Numbered from the stretch's first letter, positions 1 through 8,653 are shown. The stretch is 29,425 bases of DNA from Acanthaster planci (GCF_001949145.1 NW_019091402.1:2688852-2718276), one strand, 5' to 3'. Made by a program: numbers and translations. Notes: generated by a model not told the origin, from the letters alone.

Positions 1-2960
1 AAAATCTGATCGGCTTCATCAACGTGCTACCACTTAACCCTATAGGCCTAATATTCTCTTCATTCAAATGCATTATATCGAAGCACGGTGTATGGCATAT
101 AGTCCAGAATACGTCCAGTGATTGAACCCTTCGATTCCACTGCCCCGCACGCACTGCCTGCACACAAATACGATCTTATTTGTAAATTCCAAAAAAAATG
201 TAAATTATAATCATCATAATGAAAAGAGAACATTGTCTTGGTTACACCATGTACTTTCCTATGGGAAATGGTTTCTTCTCAGTTTGATGGGAGTCCATAT
301 AGTCTTAATGCCTGATGGAAACTTCCTCTGTTGGAATGTCAGATTTTACTTCCCTTTGAAAAAAATCTTCTGGAGCCACAATTAGAGCTTTTACTTAAAG
401 TTTAGTCATCAGGTTTCCATGAGCGTGGTGTGTAAGAAACAACAAAAAATGCGACCAGCGCTCACAACCACAACCACCCAGACCCAAAACCACCACCGCC
501 CCTCTTGCTACATCATGTCCGCCGCCCCTGAAGTGAACACTCATGCCCTACTTCATAGGACCCACACACATACAAAGGCCTCTAACTAGAAATCACCCGG
601 TGGCCGCTGACGTCACAACACCCGCGTCCCTAAAACCTCAACCAATGTTCCCCTCCGGCAAACACTACTATACCACAGCTCTCGTCAACAAAATTTCCCC
701 GTTTTTCTTCCTCAGGGAAACTAAGATGCAGGAGGAACAAAATCCGATGTCACGATAAGTCAAAGTGCATTCCTAAGTGGAAACTTTGCAATGGAGTCGA
801 CGACTGTCCTGACGGTTCGGACGAGCACTCGATGTATTGCTCAGGTTGGTGAGAGAAACAATGAAACCTGTGACGCGCGGATTTTCCAAGGTGGACAAGA
901 ATGATTATTCCCGTTATTTTCAAGGGTATATTATGCTCATTCTGAAAAACAAAATCTGATCAATATCAACGTGTTACCACTTAACTCTGTAGGCCTAATA
1001 TTCTCTTCATTCAAATGCATTATGTCGAAGCATGGTGTATGGCGTGCAGTCCAGAATACGTCCAGTGATTGAACCCTTCGATTCCACTGATCCGCACGCA
1101 CTGCCTGCACACAAATGTGATCTTATTTGTAAATTCAAATATATTTCAAAATAATAATAATAGATTATTGCACTACTGTCTGGGTTACACAATGTACTTT
1201 CTTATGGGAATATGGTTTAATTCTCAGTTTGGAGACCAGGCCTAGTCTTGATGCCTGATGGAATCTTCCTCTGTTGGAATGTCGGATTTTACTTCCCTTT
1301 GAAAAACAATCTTCTGTACCAACAAATATAGACTCTTTAGCAAGTCGGGTTTCCCCTTGCGTGTTGTCTGTAAAAGAACACTGCAAAAACAATGCGACCT
1401 GCACTCACAACCACAACCACCCCGACCCAAAACCACCACCGCCCCTGCTCAGCCTACATCATCACCGTCACCCCAGAACACTCATGCCTTATTTCATAAG
1501 GACCCACACACAAACAAAGGCCTATAACTAGAAACCACCCGGTGGCCGCTGACTTCACAACACCCGCATCCCTGAAGCCTCAACCGCTGTTGCCCCCCCC
1601 CGGCAAACACTACATGTACTATACCACGGCGCTCGTCAACAAAAATTACCCGCCTTTTTCCTCAGGGAAATGCAAGAGGAACAAAATCCGATGTCACGAC
1701 GAGTCAAAGTGCCTTCCTAAGTGGAAACTTTGCAATGGAGTCGACGACTGTCCTGACGGTTCGGACGAGCACTGGATGTATTGCTCAGGTTGGTGAGAGA
1801 AACAATGAAACCTGTGACGCGCGAGCGTCTTGAGGTCACGGTGGAAAGGAAAAGATATGCTCGTTGTGAAAATGCACAAACATTTTATCTCATTCAAAAT
1901 CTCCCCACAAGACACAAGTTAGCGTATAAAATGCATATACGAAGAGTTTTGGCGAAATGTTGAATGTTTATGCACTGATAAATATTTTTTTTATTATTCA
2001 ACTGGTAGCAAGTGGAAGTTACAGTGACAGTGACGATAGTAGCGGAAGTGACGATGGCAGTGACAGCGATGATAGCAGCGACAGCGACGATGACAGCAGC
2101 AGTGACAGTAGCGACAGCAGTGGTGGTGACTTATCTTCCACCATTGCCCCAACTACAACCACAATTGCAGTCCCTGAAACCACAACGATTGCGGTCCCTG
2201 AAACCACAGCCATCGTGGCCCCTGAAACCACGACCATTTCGGTCCCTGAAACCACAACCGTTGTGGTTACTGAAACTACAGCCATTGTGCCACCTGCAAC
2301 CACAACCATTGTGGCCCCTGAAACCACAACAATTGCGGTCCCTGAAACAACAGCCATTGCGGCCCCTCCAACCACAACTCTTTCCGTCGCTGATACCACC
2401 ACCATTGGGGTCCCTGCAACCACAGTCATTGTGGCCCCTGAAACCACAACCATTGTGGCCCCTGAAACCACAACCATTGTAGTCCCTGAACCCACAACCA
2501 TTGTGGCTCCTGAACCCACAACCATCGTGGGCCCTGAACCCACAACCGTCGTGGGCCCTGAACCCACAACCGTCGTGGGCCCTGAACCCACAACCGTTTT
2601 GGCCCCTGAACCCACAACCGTCGTGGCCCCCGAACCCACAACCATTGTGGCTCCCGAACCCACAACTCTTGCGGCCCCCGAACCCACAACCATTGTGGCT
2701 CCCGAACCCACAACCATTGTGGCCCCCGAACCCACAACCATTGTGGCTCCCGAACCCACAACTCTTGCGGCCCCCGAACCCACAACTCTTGCGGCCCCCG
2801 AACCCACAACCATTGTGGCCCCCGAACCCACAACCATTGCACCCCCTGAGCCCACAACCATCTCCCCATCTTAATCCACAACCACAACCGCCGAGGACGA
2901 TCCAACATCCTCTGTTTAAGTAGGCACCAAACTGATAATAAAAGGCTGAAGAGGAACTGC
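1..2960 (+). CDS. 3' part of LDLa-repeat / acidic / Thr-Pro-rich secreted protein gene
   Basis: Partial gene; the 5' end lies left of the window. Model: exon 716-844, exon 1666-1788, last exon 2009-2874 (stop TAA 2872-2874), poly(A) signal at 2937. Both LDLa exons enter and leave in phase 1, and the last exon also enters in phase 1. All three therefore join in frame: TCA G|GG AAA between the LDLa exons and TCA G|CA AGT into the last exon. Domain order is LDLa, LDLa, Asp/Ser-rich acidic linker, about 30 octapeptides, then a short end TISPS. No transmembrane segment or GPI-type hydrophobic tail follows, so a secreted product is inferred. LDLa modules bind calcium and ligands outside the cell. 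The Thr/Pro repeats look like an O-glycosylated mucin-type stalk. I do not recognise a named orthologue. The exon joins rest on splice-site logic only. Confidence 0.72.
716..844 (+). CDS. LDL-receptor class A exon, copy 1
   Basis: The acceptor is a pyrimidine tract ending ctcag at 715 and the donor is G|GTTGGT at 845. The exon is 129 nt, symmetrical phase 1-1. Reading from TGC at 727, it carries the six LDLa cysteines with the usual spacing. The calcium-binding signature is [13 protein letters not shown], and the domain ends MYC. Relative to copy 2 it has two extra codons (CTA AGA) just before the first cysteine. In the other plus frame this stretch is interrupted, so only the phase-1 reading makes a domain. 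An alternative donor at 850 (GTGAGA) is a better match to consensus, but it gives phase 2 and an immediate stop when joined to the last exon. Confidence 0.8.
1666..1788 (+). CDS. LDL-receptor class A exon, copy 2
   Basis: Same structure as copy 1: acceptor ctcag at 1665, donor G|GTTGGT at 1789, 123 nt, phase 1-1. The domain opens CKRNKIRC and keeps all six cysteines and the acidic calcium cluster. It differs from copy 1 at four residues (R/K, K/E, I/L, S/W) plus one silent change. Phase-1 symmetrical LDLa exons are the classic unit of extracellular exon shuffling, and here the unit has been duplicated together with its intron. It splices forward to the last exon at 2009. Confidence 0.85.
2009..2874 (+). 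CDS. Last exon: acidic Ser/Asp linker and Thr/Pro octapeptide array
   Basis: Acceptor TTTTTTTTATTATTCAACTGGTAG ends at 2008 (about 24 bases; key part is the T run then TAG). The first full codon is AGT at 2011. Positions 2011-2127 encode an Asp/Ser run, dense in acidic casein-kinase-type sites. Positions 2140-2859 encode about 30 copies of an eight-residue unit, PETTTIVA-like in the first half and PEPTTIVA-like in the second. The stop is TAA at 2872. An ATG exists at 1957, upstream of the acceptor; the peptide it opens ([20 protein letters not shown]) resembles a signal peptide. This exon could therefore also serve as the first exon of a short alternative transcript. I favour the spliced reading because the phase fits exactly. 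Confidence 0.72.
2140..2859 (+). repeat. 24-bp coding minisatellite, about 30 units
   Basis: The array has a 24-nt period, close to CCTGAACCCACAACCATTGT followed by GGCC, with no period slippage because the unit is a multiple of three. Units in the 5' half are more divergent and mostly encode PETT. From about 2487 on they encode PEPT and are nearly identical, which suggests recent expansion from the 3' side. Because no unit contains a stop in several frames, long open frames also run in another plus frame and antisense (2019-2861 minus). These are by-products of the repeat. Confidence 0.93.
2937..2942 (+). terminator. Poly(A) signal AATAAA of the LDLa gene
   Basis: AATAAA lies 63 nt after the TAA stop of the last exon. 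It gives a short 3'UTR and fixes the gene's end near 2955-2970. Confidence 0.75.
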
Positions 2961-3052
2961 TTGAAACTAATTCGGTGTCTCCATAATCGATGCTATTAAT
3001 CTGGCCTAGTTAGGTTACTTTACAGTCTTCCCAATCCTTATTGTTTTCATTG

Positions 3053-3066
3053 AATCAACGTTGATT
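3053..3066. repeat. 14-bp perfect palindrome
   Basis: AATCAACGTTGATT is its own reverse complement. It is followed at once by a partial repeat TATCAACC. No function assigned. Confidence 0.6.
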
Positions 3067-3117
3067 TATCAACCATTCATAAACACCTTAGTTTGATTTA
3101 TAGTCCAATCAGGGAAA

Positions 3118-3133
3118 GTTGCGCATGCGCAAC
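3118..3133. promoter_or_regulatory. 16-bp palindrome with NRF1-type site
   Basis: GTTGCGCATGCGCAAC is a perfect palindrome and contains TGCGCATGCGCA (3120-3131), the consensus for Nuclear Respiratory Factor 1. NRF1 sites usually mark CpG promoters. Here it lies about 170 bp past the end of the LDLa gene and about 5.8 kb before the proposed VPS18 start, so any target gene is unclear. Confidence 0.45.
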
Positions 3134-3555
3134 CCGTAAGAGTAAAAGAGTGATCTGGGGTTATTCAAGGTGCCCAACTGGGTCAAAACATCAAGCAGAT
3201 TTAGATTTTAGTTTGAATTTGAAATACCGAATGTAGAGGGCATTTACAAATATTTATCTGCCCTTCGTTTGATTTCTCATAAATCGATTGACTTGAGCAA
3301 ATTGCCTAGTCTTCGTCCAGTGATCTTTCCGCACTAGTTATGCAGCAGAATCAACTTTCCCTCCCACTGCTCGACTAGGCCGTCATGTTTTGCACTGCAT
3401 TGTGGATACTTTCCCAAGTAACCGTGTCGGCGCGGTCGTTTACTTGGACCGGACCCCGCCGAGTAAAGACGAAGAGTCACTTGAGTGTCACATAACGCAG
3501 TAACGCCAACCTGAGTAAGAGCTGAGTGGGGTGGGAGTGATGATTGATTGTAGGT

Positions 3556-3632
3556 CAACTCGCCCCTTGGCCGACTCGCCCCTTAGCGACTCGTCCCTTA
3601 CTGACTCGCCCCCATGCCAACTCGCCCTCTGA
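3556..3632. repeat. Short tandem repeat, GACTCGCCCCTTA-like, five units
   Basis: Five imperfect 15-16-bp units built on CAACTCGCCCCTTGG / CGACTCGCCCCTTAG. It is CpG-rich, and no open frame runs through it meaningfully. Confidence 0.8.
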
Positions 3633-5436
3633 CCGGGGGGATTTAAAATCTTTGTATTTACTCCAGCCCTCCCAATTTATCCGCCTTGCTTCAGTATATG
3701 GTCACGGGGCGAGCATCAGGGACCTTTGCGCGGCCGCCCATGCTGACTTTGCATTTGGTCACCAAATCATGTTCTGCAATATTTGAAAGAATTATTTCTA
3801 ATGGAATCCACCCTAGGAAACACTCACGTTGAAATTTAATTGTATTCTTAAAGTAAAAAAAGGGGGAAAATTTGCCCAAAGAGGCCTATTCGTAAAAATT
3901 ATTTTATTTGTGACTTTTACATTCGGCATTATCCTACATAGGTCTTTGTATTCGAGCGCGTTTGTTTTCACATCACGTGCTTCCCCGATAACGAGAATGT
4001 ATACCATTGCGAAGACTGCATGCCCACCGTCAGCCAATGAGTTTTAGATTTGGTTTGGCTGACCTAGGCCCGTGCAGTTGTCAACAAAGATTATACGTGG
4101 ATTAGACTTTGTGACTTTTGTTTTATATGCTGATTATTCCTGTATTTCTGGGTCTCCTCTTTCAGTTTTAGTTTTTACTCAAAAATAACCACATTTTTAA
4201 AAACATTTTCTTCTGCTTATATACAAGTACTCCGAATCACAAAAACGAGCTTGTGTTTAAGATTTTCGGAAGCGAGAGGTCAGTCTCTGGCATAACTTTT
4301 TTCTGTGTTGTATACATTTCAGTATTCATAAAAAAATACGCTAGGAAATCATTTTTTCGTAGAAGAAATATGTAAGAGGCAAAGAACGAAAAAATAATTA
4401 CCCAATTCCAACATTTTTGCCAGTTATATTTCTTATTCAAGGGTTCCTGGCGCCGACGAGCACATTATCATTACATGGCAAGAGGGGTTAATAAGAAGTA
4501 AAAGTGTGAAGAAAATGACGGGACTTTGTAATATTTAAACTTTGACTATCTGGCTCAAAAGGTATTTATGAATAGTATTTGCTTAGAGGAATGGAAGCAA
4601 CTAAGAGCCTGAGCTAGCTGCAGGCGAGGGACATTATCGGCATCCGTTCCCCTCAGCTAGCTGGTTTTTAATGAACGAACCCTTCAAGCACCATATTTAT
4701 TCTCATAATCAAGACCATTATTACTACTTATTAGCTCAACCAATAAACTCCCCAAAGGCCACTCTATCCTACTACAAATACACTGCGTACCAACAGCTGT
4801 TTAACATTTAAGCTAGAGCGTTGAATCTGAAAAGGAAAGAATACATGGCATTTTACACTTTTGATTTTATTTTATTCTTTTCTGTCAAGAAATGCGTTTA
4901 AGTTTGAGCGCGGTTAGACTCGTAGTTCCAACACATTTCTCCTTTTTTATGGACACTTTCAGTCCTGTCTCTGCCCCCTGCCAGAAAGACACTGTGCAGA
5001 CGAGTCTTGCATATTTTGTTACCATACCATGCATATTCATGAATTAACTAAAACTGAGTGCCCGCTTTCAAAAAAATGAAGGATTCCTTATCCCTGATCC
5101 CCAGAAAATGACAGTTGTCATTGAATGCAACTCATTTGAATCTATTCCCCATTGCTAAAGTCCATTTCATTACAGGATTTTGACGATAAGTTGTCAAATT
5201 GTTAACTTTATAAAACTTGGCCATCTTTTGGTTTACATACAATCTGTAACCGTGCGTCACCGACATCACGAATTGACACTCATTCGTGCGTGACGGTGCG
5301 CTCATTTGCGCGCATTTTAGAGAACCGAGTTATTTTCATTTTCGCGAACTGGCACCTAGTATGGGGCGCTTCAAGCGTGCAATCCGTGCATTTTCGTTTT
5401 CACGAACTGATACCGATCGCAATACGAGCGATTCAC

Positions 5437-5582
5437 AATAGTGCGCCTCCAAGAGTTTGCAACGCGTTGACCCCCATCACAATGCGCGAAATCTGTCGAC
5501 CTAATGCGCGTTTGGAAATGGTCGACAGATTTTACGCACTGTGGTTGGTCAACGTGTTGCAAACTCTTGGATGCGCACTATT
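5437..5582. repeat. Long fold-back hairpin, arms about 64 bp
   Basis: Arm 5437-5501 pairs with 5520-5582 around an 18-nt loop. Roughly 85 percent of positions match, with uninterrupted blocks such as CCAAGAGTTTGCAAC and AATCTGTCGACC. A transcript would fold into a long near-perfect duplex. It could be a small fold-back element or a hairpin-RNA source. No target site duplication is evident. Confidence 0.85.
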
Positions 5583-5695
5583 CTACCATTTAAAAAGATT
5601 TTCAGTTAATATCAAGTCCGACCAAACGAGCCTCTGTTGCTTAGAAAATAGCACTCTCTATTGGCCCAGCTAGAGGCCCACACTGCAAATGATTA

Positions 5696-5839
5696 GAGTA
5701 CCGAAGTGTGACGTCACTGCGAACCAGAAAGTGCAGTGCATACTAATGGAGTACGCGCGCGTGTTGGTTCACGCGCTGGTTCTCGCACTAAAGCCTTTTA
5801 CACACTAATTGTGCGCGTGACGTATTCACTTCGGTACTC
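5696..5839. mobile_element. 144-bp TIR unit
   Basis: A 13-bp perfect inverted repeat GAGTACCGAAGTG (5696-5708) is matched at 5827-5839, with weaker pairing continuing inward through a TGACGTCA-type block (5709-5716). MITE-sized and non-coding. I see no clear target site duplication. Confidence 0.55.
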
Positions 5840-6038
5840 ATGTCAATGGCGCTGCATTGCACTAAACGCCGAACTTAAATACAGCGGTGCCGTGCCGCTG
5901 CCATTTAGAAAGACGACAGTGCAGCATACTCTGTCGAGCTAAAGGGCTGGCCGTGCCGAAATCAATCTGCCGAGTCGAATGTGTTCAACGCTGTGCAATT
6001 CCCGTGCCGAGCGTTAACAATAATTTATTAGTTTGCTT

Positions 6039-6106
6039 AGTTCGTGAAACCGAAGTTGTTGATACCGCGGTGCTCAGTAATTGTTGGTACTACGGTTTCA
6101 CGAACT
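6039..6106. repeat. Hairpin with 14-bp perfect arms
   Basis: AGTTCGTGAAACCG (6039-6052) pairs with 6093-6106. The right arm overlaps the fourth copy of the CACGAACTGAYACC motif. Confidence 0.75.
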
Positions 6107-6153
6107 GACACCCGCTTGCAAGCTCAGCTTCAGTTCATGGTGTCGGTGTGACG

Positions 6154-7000
6154 GTGGTGTGGTTTTTTTTTTTTTTTTTTTTTTAATGACGGGTGTTATG
6201 CCCATAGGCCTACGGTCTAATGGCTCGTTTCTTGGTACATGCACATTCTCTCTGATTCAAAGTTATGGAATCAAACTTTGTACGAACTGCTCATCGGTGT
6301 TCATGTTGTACACAGGCAAGCAAAACCGGGCAGCACGTCTTGAGAATCCTACATCACCATAGTCTTTCGACCGGCCGCTCATATTAAGAACAATCTGTGC
6401 TAGCGCAGTGTGGGGAAATAATATCTAAATATTAAGCTACCAGGGGCAAGGGCATAATGAGGGCATAATGTAGCTATTGTAATACATACAGCATGCATGC
6501 CACGCCCACTCCAACGGCCCAAGCTGTCCCAGAGCCCCGCCTACACTGACCGCTGCAGGCTGATCAAAACAGACTGAGGGCGTCAGTACTTCGGGAGCAT
6601 GAATTTCGCTCAAGAATTTCACCAACCCATAAGTGCTGCTTGGCACTTTACACTCTTGTCAAATTTATCCAGTACATTAATTGACGAAAAAAGTCGTGGG
6701 CGCATACACTTTGGCAAAGAGCATCGATTTTTATTTTCTCGAAGTTAAGGAGGGTTAGAAAATGCATATTACGCACCTAAACTGGACCAGAGGGTCGACC
6801 AACTACACGGCGACAACGTCTTGTGATTATGCATTATATAAAATCTCTTATTGCATGCTTTTCTCGAAGACAAATGGAGACGTCCTTTGAGGGAAATCAG
6901 TCGCGACTTGTCTCCTGTTACACTACTCCAGCGTTTAAAAATTCTTAACTTCAGTGTTCTTCTTTAAATTACTGCTTTCATCCGGATTGCAATCTGCCGC
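6154..7000. other. Intergenic, no gene seen
   Basis: Starts with a run of 22 T at 6163-6184, which could be a decayed poly(A)/(T) tail or simple repeat. A doubled GAGGGCATAAT lies near 6447-6470. No coding region or RNA gene recognised. Confidence 0.55.
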
Positions 7001-7195
7001 GAGCAGAAGCAACCCCTCATTGTTAAAAAGAGCCGCGTTGGTCGGGAGTGTTCAATTTGTTGGTAGCGATGCGACCGTGACGCGTGCATTTCCTGGTCAT
7101 TCGTGCACCCTACCTGGGTCTAGCTTGAGGCCCATAAACAGGCATGGCGTTTGTTCATCGTGCGAACGTTTCCCTCTTGTCTTTGAAATACAATG
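7001..7195 (+). repeat. Dispersed repeat family A, copy 1
   Basis: Shares GAGCAGAAGCA, the core TTAAAAAGAGCC, TTTTGTTGG-like and GCGATGCGAC blocks, and a GGCCCATA block, in the same order as 27190-27425. A 36-bp fragment lies at 24435-24470. Estimated identity is about 70 percent in alignable parts. Class unknown; non-coding. Confidence 0.6.
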
Positions 7196-7890
7196 AGTGA
7201 CAGGCAACTTATATAAGCGCCATGTCTGTTTCCTTCTAAATGGTGTAAAAGCCCCCAATTTTAGCCTCACCCCTAGCAAAGTCCTCAATAGGAAGAAATT
7301 CCCCAAGTCCAGCCTCTTTGAAAACAATTTTGGCTCCAGATAATTTGGTTCTTCGTTTGCCCTTGGTATCATCATTCAAGAAAAAAAATTCAGAACTCTA
7401 TTGTTCCAATGCACTCTTACATTTAAATCCTGAAATATATGTATACTGAGTAGGCTATTAAAATAGAAAGATGCAAGCATGAAAAAAAATTGTCTTTGTG
7501 TTGTTTTCATTTATTCTGAGGGTAACAAGTCCTGTTTAAAATCCTAAACAAATCGCTGCACTGCCTGACTTAAACCTTGCACGGGGTGGATTCACGATTT
7601 TTTGCTGGGGGATTCGATTTTTTTCGCCGGAGGGGGGTACCGTATTTGTCGCCTTTGCTGGAGTCATTTAATTTCTTTGTTTTGTCCTTCACCCTAAAAG
7701 GGGCGGAACCATCTCACAGCCTATCGAGCAATGGAACTTGAATTTCCATTTAATGGATGAAATGATTTCTCCAATGCAGTGCATTTGGGACGAACAATAA
7801 TTCTATGACACATGAAACATTAAAACTATCTGTGCGTTTTCTTAAATTTCACACCATGGATGTTCATGATGAGTGAGCCAATGAAGGCGG
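7196..7890. other. Intergenic, no gene seen
   Basis: AT-rich with G-runs near 7595-7640. Nothing coding or RNA-like recognised. Confidence 0.5.
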
Positions 7891-8113
7891 CAGGGGGAGA
7901 TCTAGGGGGCTGGGAGGCGCACGCCCCTTTTTTTACCCCCCCCCCCATAAAAAAGAAGAACAATAGGGAAGGAGAAGAAAAACGAGACATACTGCCTCAA
8001 GTTACACCACAGAGCGTGCCTAAAGAATAAAAAATGTGCTCGTGCGGGGCATTTTTACCATTGCCGCTGTCGTTCACGGCGCCCCCTTTGGGAAACTCCT
8101 GGATCCGCCCCTG
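7891..8113. mobile_element. 223-bp TIR element, GGATCC-type ends
   Basis: The left end CAGGGGGAGATCTAGG (7891-7906) and right end CCTGGATCCGCCCCTG (8098-8113) are inverted repeats matching at 13 of 16 bases. A CAGGGG start is typical of hAT-like non-autonomous elements. The interior has long G and C runs and no coding capacity. A related single end, CAGTGGTGGATCCAGT, lies at 15047 in VPS18 intron 9. The 8-bp target duplication is not clear. Confidence 0.55.
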
Positions 8114-8246
8114 AGCGGAGGAGGAGCTTGTCTGAAGTTATTGAAGCGACTTGCGCATGGCAGCCGTGCAAAAAAAAGGCTAACGCCTAGCCTAGCCCAA
8201 ACAGTTCTGGCAAGCCATTCGTACCCGTGTCTTTGGCTGCATCTGA

Positions 8247-8350
8247 ATCTCTTGTCTAGAGCTAGGTCTAGGTCTCGCTCCAATGGAAATGCGCAGACAA
8301 TAGACCTAGCCGTAGCTCTGGCAGCCCGTTTCGGACACGGCCTTTGTTTC
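8247..8350 (+). repeat. Dispersed repeat family B, copy 1
   Basis: Matches 22389-22500 in VPS18 intron 17, sharing CTTGTCT.GAGCT, GTCTAGGTCT, CGCTCCA.TGGAAAT, TAGCTCTGG and GCCCGTTTCGGACAC in order. It contains an internal fold-back pairing 8258-8275 with 8302-8319. Confidence 0.75.
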
Positions 8351-8422
8351 TTACCGCGCGCGACGGACGGGCATCAGAGCCAATGGGTGCGTTCGATTAG
8401 CTTCCCTAAACACACTAGTGTT

Positions 8423-8474
8423 ACACTGCACTCAAGGGAAGCCTCAAAATGAGGCTTATCGAACGCTGCAGTGT
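8423..8474. repeat. Short two-stage hairpin inside the hAT-like element
   Basis: ACACTGCA pairs with TGCAGTGT at the base, and AAGCCTC pairs with GAGGCTT around an AAAAT loop at the top. Likely part of the element's fold; miRNA function is not supported. Confidence 0.5.
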
Positions 8475-8641
8475 GTTTTCCAAGGCATTCTGGGAAAAAG
8501 GTCAAGTCCCCGCCTCATTCCATCATGTACGTCCATGCTCGAACAGTCCATCCGTGACGTCATTACACTCGGGCAGCCTCCAGAGACCCGCTCGCCAGCG
8601 CTGCTGGGGTAGTGGTGGCTGACACCTAGGGCAGGCACGAA

Positions 8642-8653
8642 CATCACGTGATG
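8642..8653. promoter_or_regulatory. E-box palindrome CATCACGTGATG
   Basis: A perfect 12-bp palindrome with a TCACGTGA core, the form bound by MiT/TFE factors. It lies about 300 bp before the proposed VPS18 start. MiT/TFE (TFEB) control of lysosomal genes is established in vertebrates. A role here is inference, and the site sits inside a transposon relic. Confidence 0.3.

Larger units (their letters stand above)
1..1824. repeat. 950-bp tandem duplication carrying an LDLa exon
   Basis: Copy 1 (1-879) and copy 2 (951-1824) align over nearly their whole length: both begin AAAATCTGATC and both end at GTGACGCGCG after the exon. The offset is 950 at the start and at the exon acceptor, and 944 after the exon because of the six-base indel. 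Bases 880-950 are the join between copies. Copy 1 is cut by the window edge, so more copies may exist upstream. Both copies carry a CA-rich pyrimidine-poor tract (about 462-500 and 1402-1445). Confidence 0.92.
2961..5240. other. Intergenic, no gene seen
   Basis: Open frames here are short, lack splice support and match nothing I recognise. The region holds palindromes at 3053-3066 and 3118-3133, a 15-16-bp tandem repeat at 3556-3632, and otherwise AT-rich unique-looking DNA (about 3800-5240). Confidence 0.6.
5255..6153. mobile_element. Repeat island bounded by degenerate inverted repeats
   Basis: The left edge 5255-5274 and right edge 6131-6153 are inverted copies; over about 18 nt only three positions differ, all transitions, with a 2-nt indel beyond. 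Inside are four direct copies of a 14-nt motif CACGAACTGAYACC (5267, 5343, 5401, 6099) and three hairpins or TIR units, listed separately. GC and CpG content are clearly higher than in the flanks. A 127-codon open frame (5290-5673) crosses a hairpin and motif copies, so it is not credible as a gene. Best read as a degraded non-autonomous element or nest of elements; family unknown. Confidence 0.5.

Noticed and set aside
850-855. GTGAGA as the donor of the LDLa exon
   Set aside because: Better consensus but phase 2, which meets a stop within a few codons of the last exon. The phase-1 donor keeps the whole gene open.
1274-1531. Cys/His-rich open frame in the second LDLa unit
   Set aside because: The equivalent frame in the first copy is broken, and the sequence behaves as intron between LDLa exons.
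2019-2861. 280-codon antisense frame and other long frames over the Thr/Pro array
   Set aside because: They exist only because the 24-nt repeat has no stops in those frames. The splice phase and poly(A) signal support the plus-strand reading at 2009-2874.
5290-5673. 127-codon plus-strand open frame
   Set aside because: It crosses a fold-back hairpin and three motif repeats, has no recognisable domain and no splice or poly(A) context.
6163-6184. T22 run as proof of a retroposed gene on the minus strand
   Set aside because: No coding similarity or target duplication beside it; a simple repeat explains it.
8036-8452. 138-codon plus-strand open frame
   Set aside because: It runs through two transposon-like ends and a dispersed repeat; chance opening in GC-rich DNA.
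8423-8474. microRNA precursor
   Set aside because: The stem is interrupted, lies inside a transposon-like element, and no expression evidence is available.
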